Source: Grifola frondosa
Taxonomy: Eukaryota > Basidiomycota > Agaricomycetes > Polyporales > Grifolaceae
Direction of reading: 5' to 3'
Assembly (NCBI GenBank): GCA_001683735.1
Contig: LUGG01000014.1
Span: 124,001 to 188,000, forward strand
DNA: 64,000 nt
Shown here: positions 22,617 through 32,966 of the stretch, piece by piece
How the letters are laid out: the number at the start of each line of letters is the position of its first letter
How positions within the stretch are numbered: the stretch's first letter is position 1
Notes under the pieces: model-generated
The model's database searches: none
Told to the model about the DNA's origin: nothing
What the model saw: only the letters and a program-made list of their open reading frames with translations
Made by a program: the position numbers and the translations under genes

Positions 22617-23786
22617 ATGCCGCTTTTCAATGCTACTGCCCTTCTCGTCGACGATGGGGATTTAACCAGCATCCAGTATTCAGAGGGATGGATCTTTGAC
22701 CAGCAGGCTTCCGAAGTAGGACATACCAAGCACGGTGCTGCTATTGCTGGTCTGAATGCGACGTTCAAGTTCACTGGTTCGTGAATCAACGTTGGCAGTC
22801 TCCCTTGTTCATCTAATACTGTTTTGCAGGGACTGCCGTTGATGTGTACGGCTCGTTAGGCTCCATCGATGTTTACGGGCAGCCGGTGACAACGTATGCT
22901 ATTGATGGCATCGTTCTAGGCACCTATGTTGCCCCAATAATTGCGCCGGGGTTTGCGTATCTCAATCAATCCTTCTTCGTCTCGCCAATTTTGCCTGCCG
23001 GAGACCACGAGCTGGTCATCACAAACATCAATGGCACTCAGCCGACCACCTATTGGCTGGACTTTCTAGTTTACACTCCTTCTGTATCGTTGTCCAACTC
23101 AACGTCTGTCTCCTCTACACCTATCTCTGGGCCGTCTACTTCCTCTACCACGAATCAACCTTCAAGCACTTCTCGTGCAGGTAACTAGATATCTCTATAG
23201 TCGTGCTGTCTCGGCTAATGGCTCGGTTTACCACCCACGCTACCCATCTTTACGTCAGATTCTACTACTTCGGCAAGCACGTCCTCCATCACCAGTCCCA
23301 TCACCTCCGCAAAGTCATCACGCAAAAATACAGGAGCCATTGTAGGCGGTGTCGTGGGTGGCGTGTGCCTTATCGCCTTGCTCCTCTTCTTACTCTACAT
23401 GTTGCGCGTTCGGCGTCGTAAACGTCACAGACGGATATCCGTCGACTTCCTTGCTGGTAGGTGTTCCCCGCATTTGGTACTCCATTGTCCTGCCTCGGCT
23501 GACGCATCGGTCAGGACCCTTCGTATCCTGGCGCGGCGATTTGCCCCCCGTCGTTTCAGGCGGACCTGCATTCAACCCCACCAGCACCGAATTCGTCTCA
23601 CCGGCCTCCTCTGTAACGTCTCCTTCATCAACAAACCCATTCTTGCCTAGTGAGCATGGCTTTCCGAAGGGCGCCATGGACCCTGTTCAGATAGGACAAG
23701 TCCCTGCGGTTGTGAGACATGTTGACTCGGGTGTACGCCTGGGCGACAGAGTGATGACTCTGCCACCTGTCTACACGCGTGACTGA
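22617..23786 (+). CDS. Single-pass membrane protein, tandem paralogue 2
   Basis: Paralogue of the gene at 20805 with the same four-exon, all phase-1 layout: 22617..22776, 22830..23180, 23259..23456, 23515..23786; 326 aa, frame intact. Shared features: FNATALLVDD, HGAAIAGLNATFKFTG, the block GSIDVYGQPVTTYAIDG, HELVITNINGTQPTTYWLDF, a Ser/Thr stalk, a transmembrane helix (GGVVGGVCLIALLLFLLYML) followed by RVRRRKRHRR, and the tail DSGVRLGDRVMTLPPVYTRD. Stalk and tail have diverged strongly while the lumenal core is conserved, suggesting the core binds a ligand or partner. No function known to me. Confidence 0.82.
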
Positions 23787-24514
23787 TCATTGTTTTCCGT
23801 TCTGAGGATTATGTAGTTGTAGGTCTGCACGGGTTCCCCTCCTTCGGTTGAATATAGTACTGTGGCTTCGTTCTAATCCTGGCGCTCCGCTCTGCACATT
23901 CCCACTTGTATATATATTCTCACCCTATCCAGTCGTTCAACGTGTATAATCTCATGCCTTATTACTCCTGCTGAGGTTACATAGCCGTCACCTATTTCTT
24001 CAGGTCAACGCTCTATTTCTAGGATTGCATTTTTTTTTGGAGCAGAAGCCGTTTGTCCCCACGACTGCTGTTCGCACAAGTCCTCGACGAGTCAAAGGCC
24101 AATGACTGCTGCGTCTTCCATGCTCGAGAACGTAATTGTACATATTGGTATCCTTACAAAGTTGAGGGGGCCCAGACATCTGATTCAACTATTTTCTTGA
24201 CGGAAGTACGGTTGAAAATGAGGGGTATTGAGGCATCGCCGCAACCTCTTACCAGTGGTTGCATACTCTTGATTTTACAATAAGTGCATTCCGCCAAAGT
24301 CTCTGCAAGCTGCTGAACTGTGACAAGTACAACATATCAAATATTCATGTATATGCCCTGGCACGTAGTGCAACAAAGTGGCAGTTACACAGAGCTCGGT
24401 ATGCATGTGAAAGTCCATCGTAACACAATCCTCCGACACCGCAAAAGTCCAATGATACATCTCATCCTTCCCAGTGACTCCCCTTACAGCCACTGAGAGA
24501 CCACAAGACCACGT
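23787..24514. other. Convergent intergenic region
   Basis: 3' regions of membrane paralogue 2 (+) and the aspartic protease (-). No further gene recognised. Confidence 0.5.
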
Positions 24515-26200
24515 CTAGTCGTCGCGCTGGGCAAGTCCGACGGTCTTCTCGCCCTGGTTGACTACACAAACGCGCATGCATCAGTACGCCACACCAACAG
24601 AGGACGACATAACACAAAAAGGACTCACAAACAACGTAGACGGACTTGAGGAACACATCGCCAAAAATGTCAAACGGGTTGTCCCCGCGGCTCTGAATGC
24701 CACCGAAGGTGAACCCGTCACCCGCATCACCGAACCCGAAGTCTTCTGCGTTCACCTATACGCGCTCATCAGTGCCACACACTCCGAAGCACATTCAAGG
24801 CAGCCATACTTTATACAAAGTGTTGCCGACAGCAAAAGAGACCTCGGGGATGGTAGCGTTGGATGGGTACTTCCATCCTCCCTGCTGGTTGTCGTACTGC
24901 GCGCCTTCGATCGATTCTGTGCGCGTATAGTCAGCATACAGTCAGCATCGGTGACCAGATGCGCTGTGCGAGCGTTCGGCAACAGGGCACCCACCATAGA
25001 TCGCTTCAACGACGTCGTCGGAGACGAGGCAGAGAGTGGTACCGGTATCCAGGATAGTGGTGTTCTCCGAGCGCTCCTTCTTGCTACCATTGAGCAACCA
25101 AGATGTCGACGTGACCTGCCAGAAGCCCTGAGAGCTATATTGTGTATCAGCCGTCTGCAAAGTCCGACATGGAGAGGTCATGCATGAACCTACTTGTCAA
25201 CATCCGTGTAAGTGATCGGGTGCGGGGTAACAGAGGTGTCAATGAATCCTGAAGCGCGTAGTCAGTCAAACAAGTTTCTGCTACGGTAATCATCTCACAC
25301 ACCAAAGGAGTAGAATCCGGCTTCTTCGCCGCGGCTCAACTTGACAGTGAACACCGACTGAAGACTGCATTAGTGAATAGTGGTTTTGGCTCAATATCTT
25401 GCACTAACCGGGTTAATCAACTTCTTATTGACCATATTCTCCACGGGAGTCGCTACAGGCTCAGGCTGAACGGTGTTGATGGCAGGCCAAGCGAGACCCA
25501 AGAGCCCATCATTCCCGCCGTCTTGCAGGAAACTCGGGCTGAGCTTCTTAGCAAGCTCGACAGACTGCCCTTGGATAACGACGTCGGCCACAGTAACCGT
25601 ATCCGTGTATACGTCACCGGAAGCAGAGGACCCATCACCGTAACTGATGTTCCATGTACCCGTAACCTTCTTTGCAGTAGACGACTTGGAATGGTCGTAA
25701 ATGGTGTGCCCACTGTAATTCTTCGCATGTGCCAGTTCGGAGCTGTGAGGCGTTAGATTGCAGTCGTGATGCGCTAGGCCGAATGGTGTACCTCCAGACC
25801 GCAGAGATAATCCAGTGTCAAAGTCCAGGTTAAGGGTGACGCGGGTACCGATCTTGACGGGCACCACGTACTCGAGACTGGCAACGTTTAGCCACAGTTC
25901 AGCGCCATGAAAGTAGATACCATATTGGTGTACTTACTCTATGAATAGACGCGTGAGCTCATATATGTTAGCATGGACGCCTCACTCACCATTCTGGATG
26001 GAATCAGCAGGGACCTCGTGGTCGGTGGCCTTGTCGTGCTTGCCCTTGACCCTCACGACGACGTTATTGCGCTTTGCGAAGCCAGCGTACTTGCCGGTCT
26101 CAAAACCATAGCGCCTGGCAGCACGGGCATATGCGGCGTAGAACGAGGGGCCCTTGCCTGGGGGGTAGCGGGCGGGGCGAACGAGCTTGTGAAGCTGCAT
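24515..26200 (-). CDS. Pepsin-like (A1) aspartic protease, with probable 1-nt exon
   Basis: A1-family endopeptidase close to fungal proteases that begin with a short propeptide-like region instead of a signal peptide. Model: complement(24515..24561, 24629..24755, 24810..24916, 24995..25134, 25194..25248, 25303..25357, 25409..25742, 25800..25877, 25938, 25990..26200), 384 aa. The head is KLVRPARYPPGKG and YARAARRYGF, then EYVVPVKIG. First catalytic motif LDFDTG, then GHTIYDHSKSST, SYGDGSSASGDV, GNDGLLGLAW, second catalytic motif ILDTGTTL and the closing GGIQSRGDNPFDIFGDVFL. Two oddities: base 25938 appears to be a one-nucleotide exon, and the residues after the first DTG (normally S-A-D-L-W-V-W) are shortened to LSLR, kept in frame only by a weak donor (GTCTGG). 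Activity is therefore uncertain. Confidence 0.85.
25938..25938 (-). other. Putative one-nucleotide micro-exon of the aspartic protease
   Basis: On the minus strand the order is GTGAGT donor, CTAAC branch site, acceptor CATAG, then a lone A, then a GTAAGT donor, CTAAAC branch site and acceptor GCCAG. The flanking introns are 51 bp (25939..25989) and 60 bp (25878..25937). The lone A combines with G and T of the neighbouring exons to make GAT (Asp), giving QN-D-LEYVVPV, matching the N-D-x-E-Y pattern of the family. Treating the interval as one intron breaks the frame. Confidence 0.62.
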
Positions 26201-26269
26201 ATTGGATTGTGTGGATGGTTTGGTAGAAGAGAAGGGTTTGGATGGTAGACAACCCATGTTCGAAGAGCC

Positions 26270-26277
26270 TTTATATA
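26270..26277 (-). promoter_or_regulatory. TATA box of aspartic protease
   Basis: TATATAAA on the minus strand about 70 bp before the chosen ATG (26200) but only about 17 bp before the upstream in-frame ATG, supporting the downstream start. Confidence 0.55.
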
Positions 26278-27489
26278 GGGAGAATGTGAAGAGATGCTTT
26301 GTCAGATATGAAGAGTGACGAGATGCGAACAAGTGGTGGTCTGGGTGAAATATTGAAATATCCGGGATAGAGTGAGGTGATGTGACGGGAGCCTAGGTGA
26401 CGATGTAGCAACAGCCTCTGCTTACGCTTTTATCCTGGTCTTATCTGACTTCGCTTCTCAGCTCCCTTCCGAGCCTGAGGTGGAATTCCGCAGAGATGCT
26501 TCCCATCCCGTCTTGATCCATTCTTGCCGTGGAAGGCACGCTGCCATCCCACGACAGTCTGCAACAGGGCGTCGCAGCTTTCTGGCCGGCACAGTCACAA
26601 AGTACGATGCAAGGAGATCCGAGGGCATACGATTGAGTCAAGTATATGCGCAGGAATATATTCAGAATTTTCCTTTCTTTGCCACAATGCTGGACGATTG
26701 AACCGTTCAGATCCACGATAGCCGTCCACAAATGGAAGATTTATCCCGAAAAGGCAACTAATATCTCCGACTTCGGCTGCCTGTGATCCACAGAGGCGGC
26801 CTCATATGGCAACGACGACGCTACAACTGGAAGGCCATGGATATGTTATTCCAGTTGCTGTGCACTGTGGTTGCTGCTTCTAAACCAGTATAGCGAAGGC
26901 GAGGTGCTTTAATTTCCCAGGACGCCCATTGTCCTCGACTCGCCTGCTCCGGACGCCATGTTCCGTGAGCCAAAGCTCCCACATATATTGCACTGCCACC
27001 CGTGTGCTCTAATCCCTGCACGCCGCACCTCGTCTGACTGCGTGCTTTAGCATGAACCAAATACGTCGAAATTGGCGTGCATTGAATCACTAGTCACTGT
27101 TCGCCAATTTCTCCTTTGGAATCTCGCCTCATCTTCGTGGATTTTGCGCGTCTGCAGTTGTATGTATGAGCATCCTCGGCTCCCCAAATGGTGGGTGTCT
27201 ATCCTTCCGGCGCTACCATAGTCATCAATGAACATTCATCGCTCACCGCGAGCAGCCATGAGCTCACGAACGGAACGCTGACTCGGTCAGCGGGGGCGCA
27301 TTGTAGTGGAATATCGTGCCATTGTAATTGGTGTATGCAGCTGAATAAACTATAGCGCGAGTGGTGGCGAGGCAGAGCGCGAGTACAGTATTGGACGAGA
27401 CATGTCGAGCAAGAAACACGCCACGTTAGACATAACCCGGAGGTAAATTCGGCAGAGAATAATGCGACAGAGCATCTGCACGAGAGCAA
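26278..27489. other. Gene-poor stretch
   Basis: About 1.2 kb upstream of the protease. Several open frames on both strands without recognisable signatures or consistent splice structure. Confidence 0.4.
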
Positions 27490-28150
27490 TCAAGGGGAAC
27501 ACCAGTCCATGAGGTATGGCTCCGTCAGCAGGAGAAGCGTGGCGTCATCCACTGGGCGGATTGGGTTCGTGTATGCAGCCATTTGACGGTGCGCCTCGAC
27601 GACAGGGGAAATTGTCGGTACCTGATGGTGAGGGAGTGCTTGGGAATTCGCACCGCAACTTTCGTGGTGGATAATACCTTGGGACACACGTGGGGCAGTC
27701 GCAGGATATTCCTATGAAATATAAGCACTAATTACACCAACTTCAGCCAAAACAACTCATACCAGAAACCTTGGTCGAGAAACAGTGGATGAGAGTAATC
27801 GTTGCCATGAATCTGGCATGTCTACGGAGGACGGATGTTTTCTGTGCTCATGGACTTTGCACGAAAAGGTGGGAAGGTGTTTTTACAGCGCTTTGCTACA
27901 GAGAGCTCACCATAACTCATAGAGTCCTTCAACTGGCCATTGTGTGAGTCTCCGAAGTGGACTTGCGATAGGTCGTTAATTGTGCATTGTGTGCTGACCG
28001 GAGTCGCCAACAGACGCTTTGCTGGAGGGTTTGCGACGGCACCGACATGTCTTGCCATAAGTTCCGGTAGATCGAAAGAATTCTGCAGGTATTTTTCCGG
28101 TAATTTCTGAGGGTCGCAGAGATAGATTCTTGCAAGTTGATGGGCAGTCG
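27490..28150 (-). CDS. Hypothetical protein with possible degenerate CRIB/PBD-like segment
   Basis: Three exons can be joined in frame: about 28150..27911, 27821..27763 and 27711..27490. The predicted chain contains SQVHFGDSHNGQLKDSM followed after the first intron by MPDSWQRLLSSTVSR, loosely resembling the p21-binding (CRIB) region of Ste20/Cla4 kinases (HVxFDxxTGxxxGLPxEWxxLL). The canonical ISxP and HxxH residues are missing and no kinase domain follows. The start codon is not found. Treat as unknown; the CRIB resemblance is a weak inference. Confidence 0.28.
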
Positions 28151-28662
28151 GAGAACGTTGGATGCAGACGCGTCGCGGTAGCTTCGATCGCGTCAGATTA
28201 TCATGTGCGTATCATCACGCATTGTGACTATACGTGACTATATGCGTGACCGTACGCGATCCACATATAGCGTGACATCCGCTCATTACTCACCAAAGGC
28301 AAGTAAATCAAGTTCAAGGTGCGCTTGAACTTCATTTTTTCTTCCGCTCCTTCATCAACGTCGTGCATGTGTATCTTGCGGGCGGTGGCTGCTTGCTAGG
28401 TTTTCTATCTCTCACTGTGAATTTGGCCGTATCTGCAAAAGTCTTGGTCTCGTTACTTCTATCTCCAGGTCGGGACTCAAGACTGTATGCTTTTTTGGCA
28501 GCAAGGGTTTGCCTAGTCCTTAGAACATCTGTAGCTCGCAACCTGCTATCCGAGCCCATGACTCAACCTCGTGTCTTATCTGTTCCCACACACCCGAAAC
28601 TCCTTCTGACGTGCTATCTATTATCCATCTTGCTGCATCTTTACTCCTACTAGTCGAAATCT
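28151..28662. other. Intergenic / 5' region of NADAR gene
   Basis: Contains an imperfect iteration of GTGACTATACGTGAC-like words at about 28215-28255. A hydrophobic 96-codon frame at 28363 lies in the probable 5'UTR. No gene is called. Confidence 0.4.
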
Positions 28663-30458
28663 ATGGGCAACAACTCTTCTCGGCCCATGGTGTATCCGCC
28701 ACCTGGGTCTCTGGATAGGTCTCACTCACTCTGGCCGACATACCGAAGGAAGCGGTACAAGGGCGAATATGAACGCCAGGGGTGGTTTCCCGGCGAAAGT
28801 GCTGCTTTTCCCTATGCATCACATGCACCACTATTTGGACAATATCCGCAACCGCAGTATTACCCCAGTGCGTAGTGCTCTAGTGAAATTACACATTGTG
28901 CGCATCCTTGACGATCGTGGTGTAGCAGCGCAATATGCCCCGGTCATCCCCGCACCGCACATGGCCTTTCCACGACCTCAACAGGCCTCTGCGCATCCGG
29001 TGATCCCGCTTGGCTCCAGGCCACAGCCTGGCGTAGTATATGCCCCACCATTTACCTATGGATCCCACTTGCCTCACGTGCCTGCTCAATATTCGCACCA
29101 GCGCGCTACAACGCCCATGCCCATGCCGCAAGGCCCGTCGATGGCCATGCCGGAACCGTCTGTGTTGCCCCAGGTGCAAGCATGGCCATGCCGGGTCCCG
29201 TTATACCTCCACCCCCAAGTGCAAATATGTCCATGCCAGAGCCCTTCATTCCTGGTCCTGTCTCCGACGACGCACCTGTCATACCCCAATGCCCGACCAC
29301 CCAGCCTACCGTGGTGCACAGTCCACGCCGTACCCGCGCCACGTCCCCGAGCTCGACCCAGATTATCTCAACGACGAGATTCGCCAGCGGCTGCAGCCCG
29401 AACTGGCACCGGGGCAGTACGGGCCATCTGACCCCCCACGGGTGCGCCGTCGGCGGCGCGCCGCTTCCCCTCCGCGCCCACCCAACCCCCTTCCACATCC
29501 GCCTAGGAATCTGTTTCAGGGTTCGCCGTACTTAACGGTTCTGCAAGCCCTGCACCGTCCTATCGATGACAACGTCCTGAAGGCGAGCATCACCTCCATA
29601 CCCGCCATCCACACGGTGCACACAATACCCCCACAGGCTCGCGCGCGACCCGCGAGAGAAAGCAGCGTAGGGGCCTGTTCCGTTCGCTCAGCTCTCGGCT
29701 GAACTCGCGCAGGTCCGATAACGAGCCGGAAAATATACCCCCGCAGCCTATGGCGGCTACGATGATATACCCCGTCATGCAGCAGATGCCGGATGGCGGG
29801 ATGGCGCTGATATACAACCCACCATTGCCACAAGGGATGCACGTTACTGGGGGCGTCACGTCTGGTGTCGTCCCTGGTGTCGATCCTGCACGCGGCCCGT
29901 CCCCCGCGCACAGCGCACGGGCGTCGACGCCTCGTCCGCCTGCAATCAAGCTTGACCGGGAGAACGAGCTCGCAGGGCTTCTGCATTTCTCCCCACACAG
30001 TGTGCACTATCAGAGGAAGACGTACCCAACCGCACTGCACCTGCTGGAGGCGCTCAAATTCCTGGAGCACCAACCGGACCTCGCGGAGCGCATCCGGACG
30101 TGTGCGACGCCTGAGCAGGCGTCTGAGATGGCCGAGGCGTTCCGTCAGCATGTCCGTCCGGATTGGGAGCAAGTCTTTCTCCATATGGTGCGTCGCATAT
30201 TGCCTATTCTCCCAAAATTCATTATGGCAGCGGCGCTGATACCGTACATTTTAGATCGATGAAGCTCTGTATTGGAAATTTATGCAACACCCATACCTGC
30301 GCCGGTTACTGATGGACACAGGCCAGGTTGACCTTGTGTTTTCTGACTCGGACGACTCGTTCTGGGGTGACGGCCCCCTCGGGCAGGGCGCCAACCACTT
30401 GGGCAATGCTCTCATGCGCGTCCGACAGCGGCTGCGCGCTGAAGGCGTCCACCATTGA
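28663..30458 (+). CDS. NADAR (YbiA-like) domain protein, frame-broken in its linker
   Basis: C-terminal NADAR domain, a fold found in N-glycosidases such as YbiA that act on riboflavin-pathway intermediates and in ADP-ribose metabolism. Exons: 28663..28867, 28929..30187, 30255..30458. The start MGNNSSRP is a good N-myristoylation motif. A long Pro/Met-rich linker follows, then the domain: LHFSPHSVHYQRKTYPTALHLLEALKFLEH across an exon, DEALYWKFMQHPYLRRLLMDTG, DSFWGDGPLGQGANHLGNALMRVR. The glutamate expected after PT(S/A) in YbiA is a leucine here, so catalysis is doubtful. In the linker the frame must move at CCCC runs 29168..29171 and 29284..29287 and again at about 29530-29570. Confidence 0.75.
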
Positions 30459-30628
30459 AATGCTGCTCTCTGCTCATCTTCCATGCTTTCGTAGCTGAGT
30501 TATTGTAACAAGATATTATTCGGTATGACTGTACGACACTAACGTGATGTAATTCACGCATCTGCATGTATGTAATGACACGAATGTAAGGAGGATTTGA
30601 AGATCACTCCAGAATTTTATATTGGATT

Positions 30629-32403
30629 TTAGCTATTGTGTTTTCGGCGTTTCCGTTTGCGCTTTCCTTCTGTGGAGTCGTGGATATCCTGAGCGTTACC
30701 ATAATCTGCGCTCTGCGTGGAAGACAGCGAGATGGCCTTCTGCACGGCCTCTCGGCGCACTTTCTCGGGAACTTTACTCCAGTAGATCTCTTCTCGCGTG
30801 CCGTCGACTATCTCGATAGAGATTGCCTTGCCAGAAGACGAAAGACTTCCGGTGCTGTCGAGACCTTGCATTTGCGCGACCGGACGCGTTCGAAACGCCT
30901 CTTCCAGAATTCCCGTGTGAGACGCGGTGGCGAGGCGTAGGTAGCACTATCAACGCAAGTCAGCAAACGAACTTATGCAGGCATGCAAGTGACAACGAAC
31001 CGTTTCCATCCCCTTGTTGAAGTCTACATAATCCAGCCCTGAGGCCCCCGATCCAAACGCATGAGCGCTGAAAAGAGTGCGTAAAGTTGTTTTGTTCGTA
31101 TCGGGGTGTATGTTCCGTACGAAAACGAGGCATCCAGGGGGGAACGGCGCCGAGGCATCTAAAACAGATACCTCTGCCGCAGGTAGTGTGGGCGGCGGAG
31201 GTGACCGCCGCACATCGGTTGAATCCTCAGTTGCCGCCAGTTGCTGTTCAACTTCTTCTTGAGTGATGATAGCCAACAGTTTGTGTCGATAGGCAAGGTA
31301 TTCCTCTTTGAGCACGTCCCAACGCGACTTTGAAAGCGTCCTGAAACCAAACTTTACGGCGTCCTCCGCGGTGGAACTATCGCACTCTAGTGGTGGGATG
31401 GAGCGCCAAACATCCCAAGGCCACTGCTCGAGCAACCGCTCAGCATCCTGGGTGCGCGCAAGGGTTACTAGGGCAAATCCTTTGCACTTTGGATGATCGC
31501 CGGGGTGATCATGATGATGTGGCGGGAGCAAGATTTTTTGTACCGGGAGGGCGGACTGCCCCTTCGACAACAACTTGGTGGTGAATAGAAATATGCCAGG
31601 TATGGTCCGATATTGCAGTGGGATGTTTTCCTATGAAGATTCTTCCGTGATTATCTAGCCCGGTGCTGACGGGCAATCGGAGTAAAAAATACCATGTATA
31701 CTGTTCGCAACTCCCAGTCCTGTCTGGTGAAATTTCGACATGTCTCCAGCGCTGCCTCCCAATCCTTTCTTCGGATTTCATACCCACCTGCTTCATCCTC
31801 CATCTTGTGCTTGCCATACCATACTGATCGAGATGGAGAGGTGACTCGCATGCGCACTTCTAAGATATCGCTTGCGTGACCGCGGATCGACTTCGCTAGC
31901 ACCGTCTCTAACGGCCGTGAGCTCAGACTAGACAGAGGTGGCAAGCTGCCTAGGTAATTGAGGGGAATCCCTACATACGCATTAGCTCCCACCACTGACA
32001 ATTGTTGTGCACACTCACATCCTTCCTCGCTCTCATCAATCATCCTCCGCAGATCCGGGTCAGACCATATGCTATGATCGGATAGAGATAGAGAGACCAT
32101 AACCACGCATTCCTCCTCGGTCAAGGTATGCTCGAGCAGCTTTCCTTTTCCTTTGTTGTTGGATGGCACCCCGCGCGAAGCCGCTGACACGACTGGTAAT
32201 GCTGTTTCATAATGAGAGGACGTGGATGCTGACTCAGTCGGTGCAGATCCATGAACCGGAGAAATGCAGCGTGAATTTTTTGAGAAACCTTGCGAGGTAG
32301 GAATGGAAACATAGCGGTGTAGTTCCAGTCGTGGTGGATGCCGGAGAGGTGTATCTATGATCGATCGGGATATAGCAGCCACAGCATTTACCAGAAGAAC
32401 CAA
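30629..32403 (-). CDS. LARP7-like RNA-binding protein (La-type, xRRM tail)
   Basis: Resembles fungal La-related protein 7, which binds the 3' ends of RNA polymerase III-type or telomerase RNAs (Pof8 in fission yeast). Exons: complement(30629..30946, 31001..31630, 31693..32403); about 550 aa, all junctions phase 0, frame intact. Features: a La-motif-like block (LSLSDHSIWSDPDLRRMID, then ETVLAKSIRGHASDILEVRM), an RRM-like block starting VYMENIPLQYRT and containing HPKCKGFALVTL, a basic helix region (FRTLSKSRWDVLKEEYLAYRHKL), then CLVFVRNIHPDTNKTTLRTLF with GLDYVDFNKGMETCYLRL, typical of the C-terminal xRRM, and the tail KRKRKRRKH. The first ATG is unclear; another 5' exon may exist. Confidence 0.62.
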
Positions 32404-32966
32404 GCGCTGACAACACTAACAGAGGTTTACAAGCCAAACACAGAGCAAACGACCAAAGCCTTTCAGAATAAGGAGTTCTCTATCGGCTATATCCATAATA
32501 CAATTGCTAGTGCAAGTACACTATGAAGAGCCGATACAATTGGAATTCGAACTGAAATTTAAGACACGTCAGGTGCATGGATGTTCAAGTGAAGGGTGAG
32601 GCCATGCAGAAACTGATGGCCGAGTAACGGTGAGGAAACCCACTAAAGTACATCTGCAACACGTATCCTATCGTGACGACTTTAAATTGATGATTGATTC
32701 GGTGAATAACTGAATGCTCGGATGTAAACGTTGCACCCAAAATGGAGCAATGCTAGCAAAAGGAGCCCATGACATTGGAAGGAGCAAGAATGAGGGCGCA
32801 GACGAAGATGTCGTACTGAGCAGTACTACTGACGTGTCATAGATTACGGACGAAATCCTACCAACTGTTGTTCACGGAGGTGAGCACAAACCAGCATGAT
32901 CAACGACTCGTCGAACCTGATGAAATGTCAGATGCTAGGCTGTTGCAAGAAGACATGAAATGCAAC

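Noticed and set aside
25878..25989. Explaining the protease frame problem by a GC or unusual donor in a single intron
   Set aside because: No alternative donor or acceptor in the interval restores the frame and the N-D-x-E-Y residues, whereas two consensus introns around one base do.
28363..28653. Hydrophobic 96-codon frame upstream of the NADAR gene
   Set aside because: No family resemblance, no promoter spacing of its own, and position fits the 5'UTR of the NADAR gene.
32411..32418. CAACACTA as a third hAT-type terminus
   Set aside because: No partner TAGTGTTG within several kb upstream and no octamer duplication; eight bases alone are expected by chance.
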